A stretch of DNA of 64,000 nt. It comes from Streptomyces griseomycini. GTDB lineage: Bacteria > Actinomycetota > Actinomycetes > Streptomycetales > Streptomycetaceae. Where the stretch lies: contig NZ_JACHJI010000002.1 in the NCBI RefSeq assembly GCF_014203535.1, positions 867,777 to 931,776 on the forward strand. The letters run 5' to 3'. This document shows positions 1 through 8,751 of the stretch, in pieces. The notes beneath the pieces were generated by a model that made no database searches, was not told the origin of the DNA, and saw nothing but the letters and a program-made list of their open reading frames with translations. The first letter of the stretch is position 1. Every line of letters starts with the position of its first letter. The translations under genes and the position numbers were made by a program.

Positions 1-2034
1 GGAGCCCGCCACGGACTCCTGGACGCGGTCCAGCTGGGCCCCGGTGAGCTGTCCGTTCATCTCGGAGTTGGCCCGCTGCCCCTGCGTCAGCAGGAGGTAG
101 GCCCGGCCCGGGTGCTCCACCCCGGCCATGTCGCGGGCGAGGGTGGCGGCCGGGTCCTTCACGATCTCGTCGACGTGGCGCCGGTCGTCGTCGAGGAACC
201 AGTAGTGGTCGATGGTCCCGTACGAGGTGTAGGCGAGCGGGTAGTTGCGGTTGGCGGCGACGACCATCGAGCCCTCGGCGGCCCGGTCGAAGAGCTGCCG
301 CACCAGGGCGACCTCCTGCGGCGGGAAGTAGTTGATCCGGTCCTTGCCCGAGTAGCTCGGCACGAAGGCCAGCGTCCCGGCGAGGAGCACGAGCAGCGGG
401 CCACCGACGCGGACGCCCCGGCGGGCGGCCGGAAGCAGCGGCCTCCGCCCGGTGGCCGGCGCGGAAGGGCTCACGCCCGTCCTGCGGGCCTCCGTACCGG
501 TCCCGGCCTCGGCCTCTGCGGCGAGGGTGCGCACCTTGGGCAGCAGCGCGGCGGCGGCGAAGAAGGCGGCTCCGGGCAGCATGAACATCAGTACCCGGAA
601 GATCATCTCGCTGCCGTAGCTGCTCGCCACGAACATCGGCAGCGGGGCCGCCGCGACCAGCAGCAGCGGCATCGCCCGGTGCCGCAGCACGCGCTGCCGC
701 CACACCCCCGCCACCGCCAGCAGCAGGACCGAGCCCGACAGCAGCCGGGCCGCCCAGGAGGTCGCCACCGCCCCGGTACCGGTCGGAGTGGCGCCGTACC
801 CGGTGGCGACGTTGCCGCCGACGTCGCCCACGGAGCGGATCATGTCCGGCAGCGCGGCGGACAGGAAGGGCAGCGCGGCCGTCAGGCACCAGGCCAGGAA
901 GATCACGACCGTGGTGACGACCGGGACCCAGTCCCGGTGGCGGCGGAGCAGGCACAGGGCGAGCAGCGAGACGACCAGCATGCCGGGGGTGAGCTGGTGC
1001 GAGATGACGATCGCCACCACCATCACGCTGACCACCGCCGTCCAGACGGCCTGCCCCTGCCGCCCGGGGCCACCGCCGGAGCGGCCGTACCGGCGCAGGA
1101 CCACGGCCAGCACCCCGAGGTGCAGCACGAAGGCCACGGACTGCGGCGAGAAGTAGTCCTGCCCCACCCAGTTGGCGACGCAGAAGAGCCAGACCGCGGT
1201 CCAGACCAGCCGGCGGTCCTCGGTGAAGGTGCGGTAGACCAGCAGCAGCGGGAGCAGCAGCGCCAGGCTGGAGACCAGCGGCCACCACGCCATGTACATC
1301 GCCGCCGACTCCACGCCCAGCAGCCGCACCAGCGCGGCCTGGGCGGCGAAGAAGCCGGGCCACTGGTCGTACACCGCCATGTCACCGATCTGGTCGGCGG
1401 TCTGGAGTTCGCCGGCCGTCAGCAGGTGCTCGACGACACCGTCGTGCTTCCACGCCCAGGCGTACAGCGGAGTCGGGTAGAGCACCGCCTGCGTGGCCCG
1501 CTCCATCACCAGCAGGCCGAGCACGTACGCCGCCGACCAGCCGCCGGACCGTCGCGGATCGCGGACCGTGAGCCAGAAGCCGGTGGTGAGGACGGCCAGG
1601 CCGGCCCAGAAGCTCGGGTGGAGCGCGGTGACGAGTCCGAAGTCGTCGAGCCGCGACACGTCGGTGTGCCGCACCGCGTACGCCCACAGGGCGAGCGCGG
1701 CGAGCAGCGGGACGGCGGGCCACGCGGCGAGGCCACGCCGCCCGGACCAGACGGGCGGAAGGTCGGAGAGGTCCGTCACGGGCTCATGGGCGGGGCTCGA
1801 CGCCTCCGATGGGGAAGGGGGCTGCGACCCGGTCCGCTCGTTCCGCGCATGCGGTCCCGGGTCCGCCGCGTCGCGCACGTCCGGTGCGTGCGCACGCTCC
1901 GGCGCGGCTTCGTCGGGGGTGACCGGCTCGGGCGTGCTCTCCGGCGCGGCTTCGTCGGGGGTGGTCGGCTCGGGCGTGCTCTTCGGCGCGGGCTCGGACG
2001 CGGATCTCTCCCGCGGAGTGGTTGGCGGACGCAC
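1..2034 (-). CDS. Polytopic membrane glycosyltransferase-like protein (C-terminus off window)
   Basis: The frame is open from a GTG at 2034, preceded by a G-rich ribosome-binding stretch, to the window edge: 678 codons with no stop. The N-terminal ~100 residues are Pro/Glu-rich and probably cytoplasmic, and contain a 14-residue tandem repeat. A long series of hydrophobic segments (roughly 10-12) follows, with short loops, as in GT-C lipid-linked sugar transferases or O-antigen ligases. The C-terminal part is soluble and probably extracytoplasmic. The gene ends 36 nt after the flippase gene and runs the same way, so a role in surface polysaccharide assembly is likely but inferred from architecture and context. 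The stop codon is not visible. Confidence 0.7.
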   Translation of the reverse strand, partial: MRPPTTPRERSASEPAPKSTPEPTTPDEAAPESTPEPVTPDEAAPERAHAPDVRDAADPGPHARNERTGSQPPSPSEASSPAHEPVTDLSDLPPVWSGRRGLAAWPAVPLLAALALWAYAVRHTDVSRLDDFGLVTALHPSFWAGLAVLTTGFWLTVRDPRRSGGWSAAYVLGLLVMERATQAVLYPTPLYAWAWKHDGVVEHLLTAGELQTADQIGDMAVYDQWPGFFAAQAALVRLLGVESAAMYMAWWPLVSSLALLLPLLLVYRTFTEDRRLVWTAVWLFCVANWVGQDYFSPQSVAFVLHLGVLAVVLRRYGRSGGGPGRQGQAVWTAVVSVMVVAIVISHQLTPGMLVVSLLALCLLRRHRDWVPVVTTVVIFLAWCLTAALPFLSAALPDMIRSVGDVGGNVATGYGATPTGTGAVATSWAARLLSGSVLLLAVAGVWRQRVLRHRAMPLLLVAAAPLPMFVASSYGSEMIFRVLMFMLPGAAFFAAAALLPKVRTLAAEAEAGTGTEARRTGVSPSAPATGRRPLLPAARRGVRVGGPLLVLLAGTLAFVPSYSGKDRINYFPPQEVALVRQLFDRAAEGSMVVAANRNYPLAYTSYGTIDHYWFLDDDRRHVDEIVKDPAATLARDMAGVEHPGRAYLLLTQGQRANSEMNGQLTGAQLDRVQESVAGS
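1898..1981. repeat. Two 42-bp tandem repeats inside a coding region
   Basis: Two adjacent near-identical 42-nt units (1898-1939 and 1940-1981) differ at only a few positions. They encode 14-residue Pro/Thr/Glu/Asp-rich units in the N-terminal tail of the membrane protein at 1-2034. A partial third unit follows. Such in-frame repeats can change copy number without breaking the frame. Confidence 0.75.
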
Positions 2035-2070
2035 GGTGGTTCCCCCCTGGCGGTTCGGCTCGAAGCTTGA

Positions 2071-4752
2071 TCAGTCCTTGGTTCGGCCGTTCGGCTGTCT
2101 GCGGCGGTACGACGCCACCGCCGACGCGGCACGGCGGAGCGGCGGAAGCAGGACGAGCGGGACGACCACGGCGAGTACGGCGAGTACGGCGAGCAGCAGG
2201 GGGGTGACCGGCGCGAGCGCGTCCCGCCACACCCAGCCGCCCACCGCGACGAGATACAGAACCCCCCAGCGCCCCGGCCACGACAGCCGTCCGCCCGCAC
2301 TCGCGAGCAGCAGCCACAGGGGGACGAGGCACAGCAGCTGGCAGAGCGGCGGCCCCCAGCGCAGCAACGGACCGGGTCCGTCGAGGCCCATCGCGTCCGC
2401 GAGGAAACCGGCCGTCTCCGAGTACAACGCCCCACCGCCCGGCCTCGGTTCCCAGCCGAGGGCGGCGGGCGCGGTGTGCAGGGCGACCAGGGCGGATCCC
2501 AGCGCGGCACCGGGCAGCCAGGGGTCGGGGCGTGTGCACAGCGTCACCGAGGCGACGAAGACGAGGAGCAGCGCGCCCCCTGCCGCGAGTGCCGCGAGCG
2601 GCAACCCCTCCAGCAGCTGCCGGCCCGTGAGCTCGTCACCGCGGGTTCCGTCGGGCCGGGGCAGTTCGCGCACCGACGCCCAGAAGACGAGGGTGGCGAA
2701 GGCGAGCAGGGTCCAGAGGCCGCCTCTCAGCCGCCGTTCCGTCCCGTCGTCCGACGGCGCCGGAGGGGCGGGGTCCGGCGCGTCCGCCGGCACGTCCGTG
2801 GAGGAGTGCGCCTGCTCCGCCCAGGGGGCGCTGCTCACCTCCGCCGGCCCTCGCTCCTCCCGTACGTGTCCGTCTGACGGGGTGTCGGCGGCCCATGCGG
2901 GCCGGCCGGGGCGCGGCGCCGCGCTCCGCGGCGGGCGGCGGCCGTCCCGCGGCACGGCCGCACTCGCGGACCGGTCCGCCCCGTCCCGGTCACGCGGCTC
3001 GTCCCGCGCGACCGGCTCCCGCTCCCGGTGCTCCCCGTGCTCCTTCTGCTCCGTCTGCTCCCGGGCCGGTTGTTCGTCCCGCTCGTGCTCGTCACGGGCG
3101 TGCTCGTCCCGCTCGGCCGCCTCGCCGGCGCCGTCCCCGCCGCTCGTCTCCGCCTGCCGGGCCGCCCCGGGCGCGTCGGTCCCGGTCCCTGGTGCGTGCG
3201 GTGCCTCCGGAGCGTGCGGCCGCGCGATGAACGCCAGCGTGTCGGCCTGGAACGCCTCCCGTTCGTACCCGGGGCTGCCGATGAACAACGTGACCGTGTC
3301 CTCGCCCGCCTCGCCGTCGTCCCCGTCCTCGTACGCCGCCCGGCGGGCCCAGCCCGTGCCGTACCCGGCGGTGGCGTTCAGCCGCGCCCAGCGCGTGCCG
3401 TAGTCGGGGCCGACGGGGGGCCGGTCCACGGGGCCGGGTTCGGTCCTGCCGCGCAGCACCGAACGCAGCCCGAACACCGAGACGACCGCGATCAGCGTCA
3501 TGCCGATCAGCACCGCCCACCCGGCCCCCGCGATCCCCGCCGGGGTGAACAGCACGGCCGCGCTGCCCAGCACCAGCACGCACATGGCCCCTTGGAGCGC
3601 GGCGAGCACACCGGTGCGCCCCTGCACCCGCAGCACCCCGATGTACAGCTCGACGACCACCCTGGGCAGCGCCCCGAGCGCCAGCAGCCGCAGCACCGTC
3701 GAGCCGCGCTCGGAGTAGTCGGCGCCGAACGGCATGAGGATCTGAGGCGCGAAGACCACCAGCACCAGCACCACCGGCACCAGCAGCAGGGCCATCCTGC
3801 GCAGCGCCCCCCGCACCCCGTCGGCGAGCTGGCGCGGGTCGTGCGAGGCGTGGGCGGTGAGCGACGAGGCCATGTTGATGGCCATGAACTCCATGGTGCC
3901 GCCGACGGTGTACGCCACGTAGAAGTAGCCGTTCTCCGCGGCGCTGAAGCGGACCGCGACCATCATCGGCAGCAGGTTGATCATCGCCAGGCTGAACAGG
4001 GCCCCGAGCGAGTCCCCGGCCAGGAAGCGGCCCATGTCCCGCAGTCGCGGCGGTTGCACGTCCCGGTCGGCGGCGGCCTGCCGCGGGATGAGCCGGCGGA
4101 AGACGAGCCAGCCGAGCGGCAGGGTGGAGAAGGCGATGGCCACGGCCCAGGACACGAAGATGCCCAGGACGGGCAGCGCGCCGGCGAAGACGGCCAGGAG
4201 GACCAGTTTCCCGACGGAGAAGACGGCGTTCCCGACCGGCACCCACTCGGCCTTGCGCAGTCCCGTCAGCACCCCGTCCTGGAGCGTGAGCAGCGCCCAG
4301 GCCACGCACGCCGCGACGAACAGCGCCCCGGCCACCGGTGTGCCGAGGGGTGCGTAGGACGCTCCCCACCGGTCGAGCGTGAGCAGGAAGACGCCCGCGG
4401 CCAGGGTGACGACCAGCGAACTCGCCCCGTACACGCCCCACACCAGGCGTCCCGTCTCGCGTCCCGCGCGCGGGACGAAGCGGACCACGGCGCCGATCAT
4501 CGTGGTCGCCGTGACGCTGGCGAGCAGCCGCATCGCGGCGATCGCCGCGGAGCCCTGGCCGACGGCCTCCTCCGAGTAGTAGCGGGCGGCCACCAGCCAG
4601 AACCCCAGACCGAGGACGGCGGACACACCCGTGCTGAGCATCAGGAAGTAGGCGTTCTTGAACAGGGATTCGGAACCGGACGTGTTCCCGGCAGGCCGGG
4701 GCCCGCCGTCGGCGCGCGCCGCGGCGGGCTCGTGCACCTGGATCTCAGCCAC
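2071..4752 (-). CDS. Polysaccharide flippase (Wzx/MATE-like) fused to a C-terminal membrane domain
   Basis: This is an 893-residue protein. Residues ~30-440 form the usual 12-14-helix flippase region of the MOP superfamily, which moves lipid-linked sugars across the membrane. Residues ~450-650 are a highly charged, repetitive Asp/Glu/Arg/His linker that is surely disordered. Residues ~660-870 carry about six further hydrophobic segments not found in ordinary Wzx proteins. The start is GTG at 4752 and overlaps the stop of the upstream DegT-family gene by 8 nt, so the two are translationally coupled. With the downstream GT-C-like gene this makes a short surface-glycan operon. The exact substrate is unknown. 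Confidence 0.75.
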   Translation of the reverse strand: MAEIQVHEPAAARADGGPRPAGNTSGSESLFKNAYFLMLSTGVSAVLGLGFWLVAARYYSEEAVGQGSAAIAAMRLLASVTATTMIGAVVRFVPRAGRETGRLVWGVYGASSLVVTLAAGVFLLTLDRWGASYAPLGTPVAGALFVAACVAWALLTLQDGVLTGLRKAEWVPVGNAVFSVGKLVLLAVFAGALPVLGIFVSWAVAIAFSTLPLGWLVFRRLIPRQAAADRDVQPPRLRDMGRFLAGDSLGALFSLAMINLLPMMVAVRFSAAENGYFYVAYTVGGTMEFMAINMASSLTAHASHDPRQLADGVRGALRRMALLLVPVVLVLVVFAPQILMPFGADYSERGSTVLRLLALGALPRVVVELYIGVLRVQGRTGVLAALQGAMCVLVLGSAAVLFTPAGIAGAGWAVLIGMTLIAVVSVFGLRSVLRGRTEPGPVDRPPVGPDYGTRWARLNATAGYGTGWARRAAYEDGDDGEAGEDTVTLFIGSPGYEREAFQADTLAFIARPHAPEAPHAPGTGTDAPGAARQAETSGGDGAGEAAERDEHARDEHERDEQPAREQTEQKEHGEHREREPVARDEPRDRDGADRSASAAVPRDGRRPPRSAAPRPGRPAWAADTPSDGHVREERGPAEVSSAPWAEQAHSSTDVPADAPDPAPPAPSDDGTERRLRGGLWTLLAFATLVFWASVRELPRPDGTRGDELTGRQLLEGLPLAALAAGGALLLVFVASVTLCTRPDPWLPGAALGSALVALHTAPAALGWEPRPGGGALYSETAGFLADAMGLDGPGPLLRWGPPLCQLLCLVPLWLLLASAGGRLSWPGRWGVLYLVAVGGWVWRDALAPVTPLLLAVLAVLAVVVPLVLLPPLRRAASAVASYRRRQPNGRTKD

Positions 4753-6079
4753 GGGACGGTCCCAGCTCCTTCGCCGTCACCGTCGCCGTCCCCGGCCGCA
4801 CCGCACCGCTTCCCCCGTCCGGCGCCGGGACCCGCGCCCGGTCCGGCGGCGGGGCGCTCCACCGCGTCAGGCGCTCCGGCGGCTCGGCCGGCCGCGCCCC
4901 GGACTCCTCCAGCACCTCGACGGCCTCCCGTGCCCGCAGCGGATCCACCGGCAGCGCGTGCCGCGCGAACCAGCGTGCCGCCTCCGGAGCGGGCGACAGG
5001 TCCGTGAAGTCCTCTCCCGCGTAGTCGTCGAGCGGCGGGTCGTAGAGGTAACCGACGACGATCCCGCGGCGCGCCAGTGCCGCGATCGCCGCGTCCCGGT
5101 CCGCCACGAGCAGCGGCACCCGGAACAACGGCTGCGCCCCGCTCCCGTCACGCGGCCGGGCCCACCGCGTCGCCAGCAGCAGCTCGGTGCCCTCCCGGGA
5201 CGCCTCCAGCACCTCGTCCAGCCGCCCGAGCCGGCGCCGGATCCGCCGCAGCCGCAACGGGCCCGACTCCCGTCGGTAGGTGTGCATGTCGACACGGACC
5301 CACGGGTCGTGCGCGGCCAGGTCCGGGGCCGAGCCGACGGCGCGGGCCAGGGCGTCCGGGCGCAACGGCATCCTGATCCCGTCGCGCTCCGTCAGCCCCA
5401 GCAGCCGCAGTGCGGCCCAGGCGGCCCGCCGCAGCCCCAGCCCCCGCACGGCGGCCTCGGCGTACGGCCGTGCGGCGTAGGCGAGTTCGGACGCCGCCCG
5501 GCGCGGGGTGAGGAGCCGGTCGCAGGCCTCCCGCAGCGCCGCTCCGAGGTCCGGGTCGGCGAACGACAGGATGCCCCCCGCCTGCGCGCCGACGTGCTTG
5601 GAGAGGCTGAAGACCGAGGCGTCGCCCCAGGCCCCGACCGGCCGGCCGCCGACCTCGCTGCCGATGGCGTGCGCCGCGTCCTCGATCAGCGGAACGCCCA
5701 ACGCGTCACAGCGCGCCCGCAGTTCCGGAGCCGGGTCCGGACTGCCGTACAGGTTCGTCGTCAGGACGGCGGAGAGCGACCCCCACACGTCGTCCGGCAC
5801 GGCGTCGACGTCGATGGACGCGTCGAGCGGGTTCAGCGGCGCCTGCACCGGCCGCAGCCCCGCCGCCAGCACGACGAAGAAGATGACGTCGTCGTTGACC
5901 GGCGACATCAACACCCGGCCGCCCGGCGGGCACCAGTGGCGCAGCGCCACGTAAAGCCCGAATCTGCACGACGGCACGTACACGCATTCCCGGCCGAGCC
6001 GGCCGCGCATCGTCTCTTCCAGCCGTCTCGGCTGCGAGCCGGAGCGCACCGAACCCGGGCCGGCCTCCCCAATGGCCAT
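4745..6079 (-). CDS. DegT/DnrJ/EryC1/StrS-family PLP-dependent aminotransferase-like protein
   Basis: The 444-residue product has the fold and motifs of sugar aminotransferases that make amino-deoxy sugars. The EDAAHA motif (Asp134) should contact the pyridine nitrogen of PLP, and SKHVGAQAGG carries the Schiff-base lysine (Lys161). I chose ATG 6079 because a GGGGGG ribosome-binding run lies 3 nt upstream and because the open frame further upstream is Gly/Arg-rich noise. The gene heads the cluster with the flippase and GT-C-like genes, so it probably supplies or modifies a nucleotide sugar for the same glycan. The family also contains non-transaminating members; the substrate is unknown. Confidence 0.8.
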   Translation of the reverse strand: MAIGEAGPGSVRSGSQPRRLEETMRGRLGRECVYVPSCRFGLYVALRHWCPPGGRVLMSPVNDDVIFFVVLAAGLRPVQAPLNPLDASIDVDAVPDDVWGSLSAVLTTNLYGSPDPAPELRARCDALGVPLIEDAAHAIGSEVGGRPVGAWGDASVFSLSKHVGAQAGGILSFADPDLGAALREACDRLLTPRRAASELAYAARPYAEAAVRGLGLRRAAWAALRLLGLTERDGIRMPLRPDALARAVGSAPDLAAHDPWVRVDMHTYRRESGPLRLRRIRRRLGRLDEVLEASREGTELLLATRWARPRDGSGAQPLFRVPLLVADRDAAIAALARRGIVVGYLYDPPLDDYAGEDFTDLSPAPEAARWFARHALPVDPLRAREAVEVLEESGARPAEPPERLTRWSAPPPDRARVPAPDGGSGAVRPGTATVTAKELGPSRG

Positions 6080-6384
6080 CAGCCCCCCATGTGTGCCATC
6101 GGAACCGCCCCCTCCCCGAGGCCTTCCGGCACCCGCCCAGAGTCGCCCCGTTCGCACCACTCCGTCAAGATTGCATCGCGTCCTGTGGATAACTTCCGGT
6201 ACGCAAGAGGAAGCGGTGCCTGCGCCCCTTCCTCCGTCGTGCGCCCCGCCCACCGGCCCTTCCGCCCCCGCACCACCACGCCGCCTCTGCCCAAGACCGC
6301 CGTCTCACCCGTAACGTGTGGCACGGCCACGAACACGTGGAACACCCGCGAGCACCCGCGCACACGAAAGAGAGGCAGCACCCG
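6080..6384. other. Divergent intergenic region
   Basis: About 305 bp separate the minus-strand glycan operon from plus-strand fahA. Both promoters must lie here. I see no convincing -35/-10 pair and no supported ORF. Confidence 0.5.
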
Positions 6385-7599
6385 ATGCCCCCCTTCGATG
6401 TCCCCGAGGGCGATCCCTTCGGCCCGCACAACCTGCCGTACGGCGTGTTCTCGCCCCCCGGCTCGTCGGAGCGGACCGTGGGCGTCCGGCTGGGCGACCA
6501 CGTCCTCGACGCCGGTGCGGCGGCCCACGCCCTCGGTTCCCCCTACGCCTCCCTGCTCGCCCGCCCGACCCTGAACCCGCTGCTGGCGGCGGGCCGTACG
6601 GCCTGGTCGGACGTGCGGCGGGCGCTCACGGCGTGGGTGACCGTCCCGGCGCACCGGGAGACCGTCGAGCCCCTGTTCCACCCGTTGTCCGAGGTGACCC
6701 TGCACCTCCCCTTCGAGGTCGCGGACTACGTCGACTTCTACGCCTCCGAGAACCACGCCCGGAACGTCGGACAGATCTTCCGCCCCGACGCCGCCGACTC
6801 CCTGACCCCCAACTGGAAGCACCTGCCGATCGGCTACCACGGCCGCTCCGGCACGGTCGTGGTGTCCGGCACCGACGTCGTACGGCCCTCGGGCCAGCGC
6901 AAGGCGCCCACGGACCCCGCCCCGGTCTTCGGCCCGTCCGTCCGGCTGGACATCGAGGCCGAGGTCGGCTTCGTGGTCGGCGTGCCGTCCGAGCTCGGCC
7001 GGCCGGTGCCGCTCGGCGACTTCCGCGACCACGTCTTCGGCCTCTGCCTCCTCAACGACTGGTCCGCACGCGACGTCCAGGCCTGGGAGTACGTCCCCCT
7101 CGGCCCGTTCCTCGGGAAGTCCTTCACCACCTCGGTGTCGGCCTGGATCACCCCGCTGGACGCCCTGGAGGAGGCCCGCGTGGCGCCGCCGGAGCGCACC
7201 CACGCGCTGCTGCCGTACCTGGACGACGCGGACGAGGAGCCCGCCGGCTACGACCTGCGGATCTCGGTGGCCGTCAACGGCCACGTCGTCTCCGAACCCC
7301 CCTTCTCCACCATGTACTGGACGGCCGCCCAGCAGCTCGCCCACATGACCGTCAACGGTGCCTCCCTGCGCACCGGCGACCTGTACGGATCCGGCACGGT
7401 GAGCGGCCCCGCCGAGCGGGAGCGCGGGTCGCTCCTCGAACTGACCTGGAACGGCCGCGACCCCCTCGAACTGCCCGACGGCAAGCGGACGTTCCTGGAG
7501 GACGGCGACGTCGTGACCCTGTCGGCCTGGGCACCGGGCCCGGACGGCGCCCGGGTGGGCCTCGGCGAGGTCACGGGACGGGTGGTCCCCGCGACCTGA
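6385..7599 (+). CDS. fahA: Fumarylacetoacetase
   Basis: The 404-residue product matches fumarylacetoacetate hydrolase, the last step of tyrosine/homogentisate catabolism, which yields fumarate and acetoacetate. The N-terminal domain is followed by the FAH catalytic domain, with DFYASENHARNVG (catalytic His, metal-site acids) and the conserved NDWSARDVQ and LGKSF segments. ATG 6385 is preferred over an in-frame start at 6316 because it follows an AGAGGC-type ribosome site and begins the family-typical Pro-rich N-terminus. Length is normal for the family. No other homogentisate-pathway gene is visible in the window. Confidence 0.93.
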   Translation: MPPFDVPEGDPFGPHNLPYGVFSPPGSSERTVGVRLGDHVLDAGAAAHALGSPYASLLARPTLNPLLAAGRTAWSDVRRALTAWVTVPAHRETVEPLFHPLSEVTLHLPFEVADYVDFYASENHARNVGQIFRPDAADSLTPNWKHLPIGYHGRSGTVVVSGTDVVRPSGQRKAPTDPAPVFGPSVRLDIEAEVGFVVGVPSELGRPVPLGDFRDHVFGLCLLNDWSARDVQAWEYVPLGPFLGKSFTTSVSAWITPLDALEEARVAPPERTHALLPYLDDADEEPAGYDLRISVAVNGHVVSEPPFSTMYWTAAQQLAHMTVNGASLRTGDLYGSGTVSGPAERERGSLLELTWNGRDPLELPDGKRTFLEDGDVVTLSAWAPGPDGARVGLGEVTGRVVPAT

Positions 7600-7637
7600 C
7601 CCTTCCGGTCCTTCCCGATCCGCGACGCCCCCTGACT

Positions 7638-7678
7638 CACACCGCCCTTCGCCGTCATACTTGGCGTCGGGCGGTGTG
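7638..7678 (+). terminator. Long inverted repeat after fahA
   Basis: A 10-bp perfect stem (7638-7647 with 7669-7678) and an inner CGCC/GGCG stem enclose a short loop, 38 nt after the fahA stop. It is best read as a fahA terminator. It could also be an operator for the protease gene that starts at 7776, since it lies about 100 nt upstream of that start. Confidence 0.6.
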
Positions 7679-7775
7679 CGCACGCGCACCACGCCGTCCT
7701 CACCCCACGCACGACCGCACGCCCCCTGCACGACCCCGAAGCCGCCCTCTTCCGACAGGACCCGGAGTCCGTGGC

Positions 7776-8714
7776 ATGACCGTCTGCCTGCTCCTGCTGA
7801 GCGTCGTCGCCGTGACGGCCGCCGTGCCCGTCCCCCGGGCGCTGACCCGGGCGAAGTGGCCGGAGCGGGAACCGGTGGTCGCGCTGTGGGTGTGGCAGTG
7901 CCTGGTCGCCACCGTCCTGCTGTGCTGCGTGACGGCCCTCGCCCTGGGCGCCGCGGCCGTCTTCGGCACCGTCCGCGCCCAGCTCTTCGCCCCGGCCCCG
8001 CCCGCGGTGACCGCGGCGTACGACCTGTCCGCCGCGCCGCCCTGGGCCGCCGTCCTCACTGTGCTGCTGGCCTGCGGGGCCGCCTGGACGACGGCCATGC
8101 TCGGGCGCGAGCTGGTCGAGGCCCGCCGCCGACGCGCCCGGGCCCGGGCGCATCTGCGCGAACGCGCCCCCGACCTGCCCGCCGGCCTCCCCGCGGCCCG
8201 CGGCCCCCTGCTGGTCCTGGAGGACGAGTACCCGGACGCCTGGTGGATGCCGGGCAGCCCGCCCCAGCTGATCGTCACCACCGGCGCCCTGCACCGCCTC
8301 ACCGACCACCAGCTCGACGCCATCCTCACCCACGAGCGCGGCCACGCCCGCGCCCGCCACGACTGGCTGCTGCACCTCTCCACCGCGCTGGCCACCGGTT
8401 TCCCCCGCGTCCCGCTGTTCGCCCACTTCTGCGACCAGACCCACCGCCTGGTCGAGCTGGCCGCCGACGACACGGCCTCCCGCCGTTGCGGCCACCTGAC
8501 CACGGCCCTGGCGCTGATCGAGCTCAACCAGCACCGCGGCGTCCTGTCCTGCGCCTCCAGCCACCGCCTGCTCGGCGAGCGCGTCGACCGCCTCCTGGAG
8601 CCCCCGCCCCGTCTCGGCCGCCGCCACCGCGCCCTGACGACGACCGTGGCGGCGCTGGTGCCGCTGCTCCCCCTGCTGATCACCTTCGCGCCGGGGCTGA
8701 CGGCGCTGCCGTAG
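7776..8714 (+). CDS. M56/M48-like membrane-bound zinc metalloprotease
   Basis: The 312-residue protein has hydrophobic segments at ~1-20, ~38-65, ~88-110 and the C-terminus. The zinc motif HERGH (186-190) lies in a predicted helix, with a second ligand Glu227 in VELAADD, the arrangement of BlaR1/HtpX-type gluzincins. Streptomyces carry many such genes beside BlaI/MecI-type repressors, but no repressor gene is visible here. The start at ATG 7776 follows AGGA and GGAG sites. The substrate is unknown. It converges on recQ with a shared hairpin between them. Confidence 0.82.
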   Translation: MTVCLLLLSVVAVTAAVPVPRALTRAKWPEREPVVALWVWQCLVATVLLCCVTALALGAAAVFGTVRAQLFAPAPPAVTAAYDLSAAPPWAAVLTVLLACGAAWTTAMLGRELVEARRRRARARAHLRERAPDLPAGLPAARGPLLVLEDEYPDAWWMPGSPPQLIVTTGALHRLTDHQLDAILTHERGHARARHDWLLHLSTALATGFPRVPLFAHFCDQTHRLVELAADDTASRRCGHLTTALALIELNQHRGVLSCASSHRLLGERVDRLLEPPPRLGRRHRALTTTVAALVPLLPLLITFAPGLTALP

Positions 8715-8738
8715 CGGCCGGCGGCGCTGCCGCGGCCG
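8715..8738. terminator. Bidirectional terminator between protease gene and recQ
   Basis: A 10-bp GC stem with one bulged base and a 3-nt loop starts one base after the protease stop codon and lies 13 nt beyond the recQ stop. The genes converge, so it probably ends both transcripts. Confidence 0.6.
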
Positions 8739-8751
8739 GGAGCGGGGCGCC

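Noticed and set aside
112..2070. Long plus-strand ORF of 652 codons
   Set aside because: It is antisense to the membrane protein on the minus strand. Its Arg/His/Gln/Gly-rich translation is typical of GC-rich shadow frames.
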